Source of the DNA: Bacteroidales bacterium
Lineage (GTDB): Bacteria; Bacteroidota; Bacteroidia; Bacteroidales; UBA4417
DNA: 5,497 bases
Direction of reading: 5' to 3'
NCBI GenBank assembly: GCA_025350385.1
Contig: JANXXZ010000287.1
Span: 1 to 5,497, forward strand
In this document: positions 1-5,488 of the stretch, piece after piece
Layout of the letters: the number at the start of each line of letters is the position of its first letter
Numbering within the stretch: the stretch's first letter is position 1
Made by a program: the position numbers and the translations under genes
The notes under the pieces: model-generated
What the model was told of the DNA's origin: nothing
Databases searched by the model: none
What the model saw: the letters and a program-made list of their open reading frames with translations, nothing else

Positions 1-144
1 CTTTCGTACAGTAAACTTTGAGTGTCCACAGTTAGTGCAAATAAATCCATCTGACCACTTCAACTCTGAAAGATAAGCCAGACATAATTTGTCGTCTGGA
101 AATCGTTGCGTGAACTCTAAAATATTTTCTCCCGTAAATTCCAT
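1..144 (-). CDS. IS1595-family transposase, N-terminal part (runs off the left edge)
   Basis: This is the start of an insertion-sequence transposase; 48 codons are visible, from the ATG at 144-142 to the window edge with no stop. The peptide begins MEFTGENILEFTQRFPDDK. It has the layout of the zinc-ribbon N-terminus of IS1595-type transposases: an F-x3-F-P segment (F11, F15, P16), a Cys-x2-Tyr-Leu segment (C21, Y24, L25), then W30-S-D-G-F followed by C36-x2-C39-G-H, the first half of a zinc ribbon that would bind the element's ends. The second Cys pair and the DDE-type catalytic domain would lie outside the window. The start is supported by an in-frame ATG exactly where the family motif begins and by stops shortly upstream. 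Family assignment is from recognised motif order, not a search. Whether the element is intact cannot be seen. Confidence 0.83.
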   Translation of the reverse strand, partial: MEFTGENILEFTQRFPDDKLCLAYLSELKWSDGFICTNCGHSKFTVRK

Positions 145-146
145 CT

Positions 147-163
147 TGATTAGTTTTTAATCA
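147..163 (-). promoter_or_regulatory. Small hairpin just before the transposase start codon
   Basis: TGATTA and TAATCA form a 6-bp inverted repeat around a 5-nt loop. On the minus strand it ends two bases before the transposase ATG. Hairpins near a transposase start can limit its translation in some insertion sequences, but this stem is entirely A/T-rich apart from one G-C pair and may be chance. An overlapping five-codon mini-ORF (ATG ATT AAA AAC TAA) lies in the same bases. Confidence 0.22.
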
Positions 164-202
164 TTTATTGATTTACAAGATAAGTACTTAATTGGTCACC
201 TC

Positions 203-244
203 AATAAAATAATAAAGCCTGTACAGTGCAATACCATACAGGCT
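203..244 (-). terminator. Rho-independent terminator for the cupredoxin-BACON gene
   Basis: An 8-bp perfect inverted repeat, AGCCTGTA (216-223) and TACAGGCT (237-244), encloses a 13-nt loop. Read on the minus strand, the stem is followed at once by the T-rich run TTATTATTTTATT (215-203). That is the expected layout for terminating leftward transcription from the gene ending at 335, about 90 bp upstream. On the plus strand the stem is followed by A-rich sequence, so it would act in one direction only. The hairpin lies between that gene and the transposase, so it would also shield the insertion element from read-through. A role as part of the element's end cannot be excluded. Confidence 0.55.
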
Positions 245-334
245 AAAGAAAAACAAACCACCATTTTTGATTTTATATATCGTTAAAAGTCAGCCGATTT
301 CCTGATTGCTACCTTACTTCAATTCTGCCGGTTA

Positions 335-1735
335 TCATAAGATTATAACTCGTTTAACCACCGATCTATCTTTTGATGTTATTTTAAGCAGGTAATTTCC
401 CGCCGGACGAGATGAAAGATCAACAATATATTCCGCGTCACCAGTGAAGTTCTTCTTCAGTATGACTTTACCTACCTGATCAAAGACACTAATTTCAATA
501 TCCAATCCGGAAAAACTACCAGGTGAGATGGCGAAAATTCCTTTCGAAGGATTAGGGAATATTGATACCAGGTTTGCAGGATTCTCCTTAATTCCCACTG
601 ACCGGCCCAGTTGGGTAACTGTTACCGTCTGTACCGGTAAACCGGCTACAGCTATCATAATTGTTGCCATACGTTGAAAATTAAGTGAATTTTCTGTATA
701 GGTGGCTGCCAGTGTACCATTACCGGAACCGGATGGAGTGACAGTGCACCAGCCGGAATCACATATTGCTGTCCAGTCAGTGTTTGAGTTAACCGAGAAT
801 TCAACTGTTCCGGCCATTACCCCAACATTTTGGTTCGGTGGTGAAACAGTAAGGATAGCTGCTGCACCAGACTGGGTTAATGTTGAAATTTGTGACGGTA
901 TCCCTGCCACTGTTACTGAGATAGTCGCAATTCGTTGATTAACAGATGTATTTTCTGTATAGGTAGCAGTAATAGTTCCATTCCCCGAACCTGAAGCTGT
1001 GACCGCGCACCATGAGGAATTACTTGTTGCAGTCCAGTTAGTATTCGAAGTAACATTAAAGTTTACAGAACCTGCTCCATCACTTACATTCTGGTTTGGA
1101 GGCATCAGGATCAGGGTTGCAGCTGCTCCTGCCTGGGTAACAGTACAGGTTTGAGATGGTATCCCTGCCACTGTAATAGTAATTGTTGCAACCCGCTGAT
1201 TTACAGATGTATTGACTGAATAGGTTGCTGTAATAGTGCCATTTCCAGTACCTGAAGGGGTTACAGTGCACCAGGCTGAGTTACTTGATGCTGTCCAGCC
1301 TGAATTGGAAACTACGCTGAATGTAGTAGTTCCTGCCGAAGCACTTACATTATGATTGGAAGGGGTTACCGAAAGGGTTGGCACTGATCCGTTTACAGTG
1401 AATGAACCAACCATTCCCATGGCAGCGTGTGGAGTGCATTTATAATTATAGGTACCTGAAAGGGTCACAGCATATTCATAAAAAGTAGAAGTACTGTTTA
1501 TCGGATGGTCCCAGGTTGCAGCTCCTGCAGGAATGGTTGTAGAAGTTGTTGTATGGGAACCGCTCACCCAGACCCACCGTATGGTATCACCTACCTGAAC
1601 GTCGGTAATACTTGACGGGCTGAAAGAATAGTTTTGTACGTTTATGACGTGTTTGGTGGCAAAAACACTGACCATTGGAACGATGGTCAGCATCATTAAC
1701 AGGATTGATGATGCCAGGTAGATTTTTGTTTTCAT
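335..1735 (-). CDS. Secreted cupredoxin (plastocyanin-like) protein with three BACON domains and T9SS sorting tail
   Basis: A 466-residue cell-surface or secreted protein. Residues 1-26 are a Sec signal peptide (KTK, hydrophobic core, likely cleavage after VSVFA). Residues about 29-115 form a blue-copper domain: YSFSP strand, VGDTIRWVW, then ligands H61, C100, H103 and M108, with the Cys-x2-His-x4-Met spacing of plastocyanin, so it should bind one type 1 copper and carry electrons or sequester copper. Residues 120-203, 207-290 and 294-377 are three BACON-type repeats of exactly 87-residue period, each with W-x7-W-C (W147/W155/C156, W234/W242/C243, W321/W329/C330) and a terminal TVTQ-like strand. 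BACON domains are thought to bind carbohydrate or mucin. Residues about 387-466 are a type A T9SS sorting domain (IFPNPSKGIF, VFDQVGKVIL, PAGNYLLKI), which directs outer-membrane export and is normally cleaved. The start is set by the signal peptide; no clear Shine-Dalgarno is present. Domain calls are firm; electron partner and ligand are unknown. Confidence 0.93.
   Translation of the reverse strand: MKTKIYLASSILLMMLTIVPMVSVFATKHVINVQNYSFSPSSITDVQVGDTIRWVWVSGSHTTTSTTIPAGAATWDHPINSTSTFYEYAVTLSGTYNYKCTPHAAMGMVGSFTVNGSVPTLSVTPSNHNVSASAGTTTFSVVSNSGWTASSNSAWCTVTPSGTGNGTITATYSVNTSVNQRVATITITVAGIPSQTCTVTQAGAAATLILMPPNQNVSDGAGSVNFNVTSNTNWTATSNSSWCAVTASGSGNGTITATYTENTSVNQRIATISVTVAGIPSQISTLTQSGAAAILTVSPPNQNVGVMAGTVEFSVNSNTDWTAICDSGWCTVTPSGSGNGTLAATYTENSLNFQRMATIMIAVAGLPVQTVTVTQLGRSVGIKENPANLVSIFPNPSKGIFAISPGSFSGLDIEISVFDQVGKVILKKNFTGDAEYIVDLSSRPAGNYLLKITSKDRSVVKRVIIL
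605..1378 (-). repeat. Three tandem BACON-encoding repeats, 261-bp period
   Basis: The units lie at about 1127-1378, 866-1117 and 605-856, in reading order. Equivalent tryptophans fall exactly 87 residues (261 bp) apart, with no insertions or deletions between units. Units 1 and 2 are still close at DNA level: both share GGTATCCCTGCCACTGT and ACAGATGTATT in register. Unit 3 has diverged more (IAVAGLPVQ instead of ITVAGIPSQ). This points to stepwise internal duplication, with the last copy the oldest or least constrained. Confidence 0.88.
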
Positions 1736-1800
1736 GATATTTATTTAGAATGTTTCCAAATAAACAACGATGATCAGATTATGTTTGTATGGCAGTCAGA

Positions 1801-1833
1801 AAAACATACCTAAGGTCACCGGAAACTGCCAAG
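1801..1833 (-). promoter_or_regulatory. Candidate promoter for the cupredoxin-BACON gene
   Basis: On the minus strand, CTTG (1833-1830) is followed after 21 bases by TATGTTTT (1808-1801). This matches the Bacteroidota -33 TTTG and -7 TAnnTTTG boxes with one mismatch in each. It would start transcription near 1794, about 60 bases before the ATG. If real, the gene can be expressed apart from the peptidase gene upstream. The match is modest and A/T-rich spacers give such hits by chance. Confidence 0.32.
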
Positions 1834-1934
1834 CAGGGATAAATAAAAAGCAAAAGCACATGTCCGGCCAATTGTTCCAGGGTTATCTTCCGGATTCAAG
1901 TAAATATAAACTGGCTGATTGATGTACAGAGTTT

Positions 1935-4139
1935 TTATCGGCCGCCCGGAGGACAATTCTCACGAAGGAATTTTGAACTGATTGTTTTCAGGTGTTCACG
2001 TGTACCTTCTCCTTCATAGATACCATGCGAACGCATCGGGTATGCCATCATCTGGAAAGGTTTATTATAACGGATCAGCTCATTAATAAGCTTTTCGGCA
2101 TTGGCATAATGCACATTGTCATCGCCTGTTCCATGAATATATAACAGGTTTCCCCTAAGGTCTTTTGCGTGTGTATAAGGTGATCCGGCAAGGAAATCCT
2201 CACGGGTTTCCTGTGGGATCCCCATATAACGTTCCTGGTATGTGTTATCATAAGCCAGTTGATTGGCAACAGCTGCTACAGCTATTCCTGTCTTAAAAAT
2301 TCCAGGATACTGGAACATGAGATTTAAGGACGAAGTTCCTCCCCCACTCCATCCGGTAACAGCCACCCGGCTTGTATCGCAATACGGCCATTTAAGTATC
2401 TCTTTGGCTCCCATTGCAAGGTCGCGTATGTTCACAATCCCGATCTTGCGGTAAATTGATTTCCGCCATTCACGTCCGCGTGGTGACGGAGTTCCCCGGT
2501 TATCGACCGACACGAAAAGGTATCCCTGGTCAGGAATATTATCCCCGAACTGCGAATTTCTCCCAATTCCATACACATCCATAACAGTTGATGACCAGGG
2601 TTCGCCATATACGTAAAAGAAAACTGGGTATTTTTTAGAAGGGTCAAAATCTTTAGGTTTTGCCATCCAGCCATCAAGGGTAATATGATCTTCGGTTGTT
2701 ACTTTAAAATATTCTATTTGTTTTCCAAAGGGATCCTCTTTTAGATTTTTCGAAATAGATTTTGTTTCATCAAGAGGTTTCAAATCCGGCAGACTAATCA
2801 ATTCGGAAGCAGGCATATATAAATGACTTGAGAAGCTATGCCTCGCCCATTTTCCGTTGGGTGATATTATATAATTGTGGGTACCCGGAAAATCGGAGGA
2901 CGTAAGACGTTCAGGTGAATTGCTGCCATCAAGATTAGAACAGTAGAGATATCGCTGGGTATAGTTATCGGGAGATGCAGCAAAATACAGCTTGTTATTC
3001 TTCTCATCAACCATGTATAAGCGCATAACATCAAAATCGCCTTTGGTAATGAGCGTTTCTTTACCATCCATACCAATACGGTATAAATGGCGCCAGCCAT
3101 CCTTTTCGCTGGCCCAGATGAAAGCTTTCTTATTCTCGATCCAATCCCAACCCATATTATCACCGCTGTTCCAGGCTGCTTTAACATCAATCCAGGCCGC
3201 ATCGCTTTCAGTCCAAAGCACTTTGCAGGCTGCTGTTTTTGAATCGGCCAGCAGGATATTCGTTATATTCTGTTTCCGGTTCAGCTGCTGAATAATAAGT
3301 TCATTGTCAGCTACCCATTCCATCCGAACCAGGTAATTCTGGCGCGGATCGCCTTCAATCTTTATCCAGGTAGTTTTGGCTGTTGCAATATCTACAACCC
3401 CGATTTTTGCCGGTGAAGGATCCTCCCCTGCTTTTGGATATTCTACCGGCACAGTGAATGAATAGGTCGAATCAGTAGTATTAAGCATAAGGTAATTGCG
3501 AACCTGTGAAGCATCAATATTCCAGTATGCAATTCTTTTCCCGTCAGGGCTCCAGCGGAAGCCATCCCTGCAAAACAATTCTTCGGCGTAAACCCAGTCG
3601 AATGTACCGTTGATAACCCTGTCGCGGGTATCGAAAGTAAGCTGTTTCACTTTTTCTGAAAGCAAATCCTCCAGATACAGGTTATAGACTACCCCTTTGT
3701 TTGATTTATCCTGGTAAACATAAGCCACATTGTTTCCATCGGGTGATAATTTGGCATACATAAGGCCATCCTGCCGCAGTCCAGCGCCAAGCTGTTTAAG
3801 CTTTACCGTTTCCAGATCATAATACCATACTTCTCCGGTTGTTTTGTGATATTGGGTTTCGGTGTTAATAAAAAAAAGTGCTTTATCCTGGTTCACATTC
3901 CATTGAAATGAAGAAAGCAGCCGCGGATGAATACTATCCTTTGGAAAAAGCTTTTCAGTTTCAATCAACGTTATCTTATTCATCGCAGGCAATACTGTCC
4001 TGATGATTTTCCCTTTTTCAATGGACGTAAAGCTATTTCCATCAACTCCCCAGTTCATGCTCACGGCACCCATGGGTTGAGAAAAGGCAGAAATTGATAA
4101 AATAATAATTACGCCTGCCAGTAAGAGTCTGATTTTCAT
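1935..4139 (-). CDS. Exported S9B family serine peptidase, dipeptidyl-peptidase IV type
   Basis: A 734-residue peptidase, the usual full length for bacterial DPP-IV. It should remove dipeptides (typically X-Pro or X-Ala) from peptide N-termini, most likely in the periplasm, to feed amino-acid uptake. A signal peptide covers residues 1-20. An eight-bladed-propeller-type DPPIV_N domain spans about 30-450 and includes DWVYAEELF (181-189), whose E186-E187 match the pair that anchors the substrate amino group in human DPP4, and the family signature YPKAGEDP. The alpha/beta-hydrolase domain spans about 480-730. Its triad is S598 in GWSGGG, D673 in HGTGDDNVH and H705 in RSHG; the Asp-to-His spacing of 32 equals that of human DPP4. 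Y511, Y634, Y638 and N675 match human Y547, Y662, Y666 and N710. The oddity is Gly599 where classical DPP-IV has Tyr (GWSYGG), so specificity may differ. The start is fixed by the signal peptide. The gene is divergent from the lipoprotein gene and 199 bp upstream of the cupredoxin gene. Confidence 0.93.
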   Translation of the reverse strand: MKIRLLLAGVIIILSISAFSQPMGAVSMNWGVDGNSFTSIEKGKIIRTVLPAMNKITLIETEKLFPKDSIHPRLLSSFQWNVNQDKALFFINTETQYHKTTGEVWYYDLETVKLKQLGAGLRQDGLMYAKLSPDGNNVAYVYQDKSNKGVVYNLYLEDLLSEKVKQLTFDTRDRVINGTFDWVYAEELFCRDGFRWSPDGKRIAYWNIDASQVRNYLMLNTTDSTYSFTVPVEYPKAGEDPSPAKIGVVDIATAKTTWIKIEGDPRQNYLVRMEWVADNELIIQQLNRKQNITNILLADSKTAACKVLWTESDAAWIDVKAAWNSGDNMGWDWIENKKAFIWASEKDGWRHLYRIGMDGKETLITKGDFDVMRLYMVDEKNNKLYFAASPDNYTQRYLYCSNLDGSNSPERLTSSDFPGTHNYIISPNGKWARHSFSSHLYMPASELISLPDLKPLDETKSISKNLKEDPFGKQIEYFKVTTEDHITLDGWMAKPKDFDPSKKYPVFFYVYGEPWSSTVMDVYGIGRNSQFGDNIPDQGYLFVSVDNRGTPSPRGREWRKSIYRKIGIVNIRDLAMGAKEILKWPYCDTSRVAVTGWSGGGTSSLNLMFQYPGIFKTGIAVAAVANQLAYDNTYQERYMGIPQETREDFLAGSPYTHAKDLRGNLLYIHGTGDDNVHYANAEKLINELIRYNKPFQMMAYPMRSHGIYEGEGTREHLKTISSKFLRENCPPGGR

Positions 4140-4243
4140 TGGTAAAGATATTTTACGGATTTATGCCGCAAGTTAATAATTATCAGAACCGATTGGGGTA
4201 TCAATCAGTTTTATTAATCAGGTTATTTTGCTCTTTTCCATTT

Positions 4244-4273
4244 CAAAATTAATGACATTGTATCCGAATCAAA
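4244..4273 (-). promoter_or_regulatory. Bacteroidota-type promoter for the S9 peptidase gene
   Basis: On the minus strand a perfect TTTG (4273-4270) is followed after 18 bases by TAATTTTG (4251-4244), a perfect TAnnTTTG. These are the -33 and -7 boxes used by the primary sigma factor of Bacteroidota, and 18 bases lies within the spacing tolerated there. Transcription would begin near 4238, giving a leader of about 100 bases before the ATG at 4139. It is the best promoter match in the window. Confidence 0.6.
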
Positions 4274-4282
4274 CAGCTGTTT
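4271..4282 (+). promoter_or_regulatory. Perfect 12-bp palindrome AAACAGCTGTTT over the -33 box (possible operator)
   Basis: AAACAGCTGTTT is its own reverse complement and covers three of the four bases of the peptidase -33 box. A regulator bound here would compete with RNA polymerase. A related but differently spaced palindrome, TAAACTGTTTA (4343-4353), lies 60 bp further along in the same divergent region. A 12-bp palindrome is expected about once in a window this size by chance, so only its position makes it interesting. Confidence 0.3.
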
Positions 4283-4334
4283 TTTATCAACTATCCATCC
4301 GGCTTAAAAAATGAATTGAATATGTAGATAAGCG

Positions 4335-4367
4335 TTTGTTTATAAACTGTTTAAGCAGATAATTTCC
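4335..4367 (+). promoter_or_regulatory. Weak candidate promoter for the lipoprotein gene
   Basis: A perfect TTTG (4335-4338) is followed after 21 bases by TAATTTCC (4360-4367), which keeps four of the six fixed positions of TAnnTTTG. It would start transcription near 4374, about 48 bases before the ATG at 4422. A second -7-like box, TACCTTTA (4396-4403), has no partner -33. The stretch just before the ATG is A-rich (AACAAAACAATTAATAATT) with no Shine-Dalgarno, as is usual in this phylum. Confidence 0.22.
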
Positions 4368-4421
4368 CATTCATGCAACCTTTTCGGTTCTTCTTTACCT
4401 TTAACAAAACAATTAATAATT

Positions 4422-5051
4422 ATGAAAATTTCCCTATCTTATATTGCTATCTTCCTAATTATCTTTGTCATATCCTGCAAGAAAGATAATCCAACCGTAA
4501 ATCAGTCAAGTTCCAAACAGTTCCCTAATCAAACTGGGAATTACTGGAAATATTCATATTTGTCTCCCGACAGCACTGAGTCGGGAATCCTGGAAGTTAA
4601 TATCATAGGCGATCAGGTATTTCCTGACGGAAATATGGCTAAAGTCTGGGTATACAGATATCCGTTTATTACCGACACTGTATATAAAATAGCTACAGCA
4701 TCCGAAGTAAAGGAATACAATCGTCTGCCTGCAACAACAGATGAAATGTCTCCTTCCATGCGATACTTTTTCCCAATGCAATCAGGTGATCAGTGGGATA
4801 TAGCTCCTGGTCAGTACTCCGATTCCGTGGAAGTAGTCTCACAATTGATTCTTACAGTACCTGCAGGTAGTTTTGATACTACCTTCCTATTAAAAATGAT
4901 CGGTACGCATGAAATAGGTAATTACTGGAATAAAAATCAATATTGGTTTACGCCTCACATTGGGATCACCCGCCAACACTTGAATTTGTTCAACTTAGGT
5001 CCGGATGCACATAATGGAACCTACGAGCTGCTGGAATACAGGCTGAAATAG
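4422..5051 (+). CDS. Putative lipoprotein of unknown function
   Basis: A 209-residue exported lipoprotein; I do not recognise a named family. Residues 1-18 are a short hydrophobic signal ending FVIS, with C19 as the likely lipidated cysteine (V-I-S-C fits a lipobox loosely), followed by KKDN. The charged residues after the Cys leave sorting to either membrane open. A Ser/Asn-rich linker (23-33) leads into a beta-rich, aromatic-rich domain: FPNQTGNYWKYSY (34-46), FFPMQSGDQWDI (116-127), VPAGSFDTTFLLK (146-158) and QYWFTPHIGITR (173-184). This order (a 'G-x-W-x-Y' opening, a 'PAG-x-F' strand and a 'W-F-x-P-x-I-G' strand near the end) recurs in many uncharacterised Bacteroidota lipoproteins. The only cysteine is C19, and no catalytic motif is visible. 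It is divergent from the peptidase gene, so shared regulation is possible but unproven. No terminator hairpin is evident right after its stop. Confidence 0.85.
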   Translation: MKISLSYIAIFLIIFVISCKKDNPTVNQSSSKQFPNQTGNYWKYSYLSPDSTESGILEVNIIGDQVFPDGNMAKVWVYRYPFITDTVYKIATASEVKEYNRLPATTDEMSPSMRYFFPMQSGDQWDIAPGQYSDSVEVVSQLILTVPAGSFDTTFLLKMIGTHEIGNYWNKNQYWFTPHIGITRQHLNLFNLGPDAHNGTYELLEYRLK

Positions 5052-5090
5052 TTTTACCTAACTTTCCTGAATCTTCCTCCGCTTTGAAAA

Positions 5091-5139
5091 GTGCTGAGTG
5101 CTGGGTGCTGAATGCCAGGTGCTAAGTGCCGGATGCTCA
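5091..5139 (+). repeat. Seven degenerate tandem heptamers, consensus RTGCYRR
   Basis: Seven 7-bp units stand end to end without gaps. The first three are GTGCTGA, GTGCTGG and GTGCTGA; the other four begin ATGC or GTGC and vary in the last three positions. The invariant core is TGC at positions 2-4 of each unit. The tract begins 40 bp after the lipoprotein stop. It lies outside any gene, so the period is not codon-driven (7 is not a multiple of 3). Confidence 0.85.
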
Positions 5140-5186
5140 ATGGTGTATAATTGGGAATGGCTGTAGTTTTGAAATGCGTGTTAATC

Positions 5187-5267
5187 CACTTCGAAATTTA
5201 TCATTCGTTAATCGGTGTTCGATATTAATGATTTATCAGTTAATGAATTACGAATGATGATTCTTCG
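5187..5267. repeat. Second heptamer tract arranged as two inverted halves
   Basis: The left half contains 7-bp units ending in TCG or TTCG (CACTTCG at 5187, TCATTCG at 5201, TTAATCG at 5208, GTGTTCG at 5215). The right half has units TTAATGA, ATTACGA, ATGATGA and TTCTTCG from 5240. The halves are inverted: TCATTCGTTAAT (5201-5212) pairs with ATTACGAATGA (5247-5257) except for one bulged T, and pairing extends about three more positions outward with a G-T wobble. This gives a stem of about 14 bp around a 34-nt A/T-rich loop. Confidence 0.65.
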
Positions 5268-5269
5268 CC

Positions 5270-5321
5270 TATTGTTTATTTATAAAGGAGCTCATGAGAT
5301 CGCTTCGCTTAGTAAACAATA
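5270..5321. repeat. 11-bp inverted repeat with a near-palindromic loop
   Basis: TATTGTTTATT (5270-5280) pairs with AGTAAACAATA (5311-5321), with one G-T wobble in RNA. The 30-nt loop contains CTCATGAG (5291-5298), a perfect palindrome extending to GAGCTCATGAGATC with one mismatched pair, and then the direct repeat CGCTT CGCTT (5301-5310). There is no T-run after the stem on either strand, so it does not look like a terminator. It could be a structured RNA, a protein site or a remnant of an element end. Confidence 0.45.
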
Positions 5322-5413
5322 CCGAATGGTGAAGTAGAAGATTTATGGAGTTTGGCAATCATAATCCTTGTGCGAGCTACTTTTGACTTAACAACGCAAT
5401 TTTGAACTTGAGC

Positions 5414-5436
5414 CTTGGGAACTAGATCGACCCAAG
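5414..5436. other. Small inverted repeat CTTGGG / CCCAAG
   Basis: CTTGGG (5414-5419) and CCCAAG (5431-5436) form a 6-bp stem around an 11-nt loop. A short T-run (TTTTT, 5457-5461) follows on the plus strand, but about 20 bases away, too far for a standard intrinsic terminator. The function is unknown and chance is possible. Confidence 0.25.
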
Positions 5437-5453
5437 ATCAGCCTGTTTGCTAA

Positions 5454-5488
5454 TCGTTTTTCAATATTCAATTTACAATTTTCCCATT
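5454..5488 (+). repeat. Third heptamer tract, TCAATTT-like
   Basis: Five 7-bp units lie in register: TCGTTTT, TCAATAT, TCAATTT, ACAATTT and TCCCATT. The middle three differ by single bases. The tract may continue past the right edge of the window. Its sequence is unrelated to the two earlier heptamer tracts; only the period is shared. Confidence 0.5.

Noticed and set aside
702..938. Open frames overlapping the BACON repeats (702-938 plus; 1080-1271 minus)
   Set aside because: They are shadows of the repeat-bearing gene. Its true frame has signal peptide, copper ligands, BACON and T9SS motifs.
1863..1894. TCCGG...CCGGA inverted repeat between the peptidase and cupredoxin genes, with T-rich sequence further along on the minus strand
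   Set aside because: The stem is only 5 bp with a 22-nt loop, and the T-run does not follow the stem directly. It is too weak to call a terminator.
2867..3202. 111-codon minus-strand open frame, and similar frames at 2432-2677, 2075-2269 and 2992-3291
   Set aside because: They overlap the S9 peptidase in other frames. The peptidase frame carries a signal peptide, family motifs and an intact triad across its whole length, while these have no recognisable domain.
4142..4156. GTAAA/TTTAC inverted repeat just before the peptidase ATG
   Set aside because: A 5-bp, A/T-rich stem is expected by chance in such sequence, and no ribosome-site or regulator logic supports it.
4554..4781. 75-codon minus-strand frame inside the lipoprotein gene
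   Set aside because: It is antisense to a gene with a clear lipoprotein signal, and shows no domain or start signal of its own.
5091..5139. Possible CRISPR array
   Set aside because: The units are 7 bp, directly adjacent and degenerate. CRISPR repeats are much longer and separated by unique spacers, and no cas gene is present.
5174..5257. 27-codon plus-strand ORF beginning MRVNPLRN
   Set aside because: It lies across the second heptamer tract and has no leader signal or recognisable motif; the repeats explain the sequence better.
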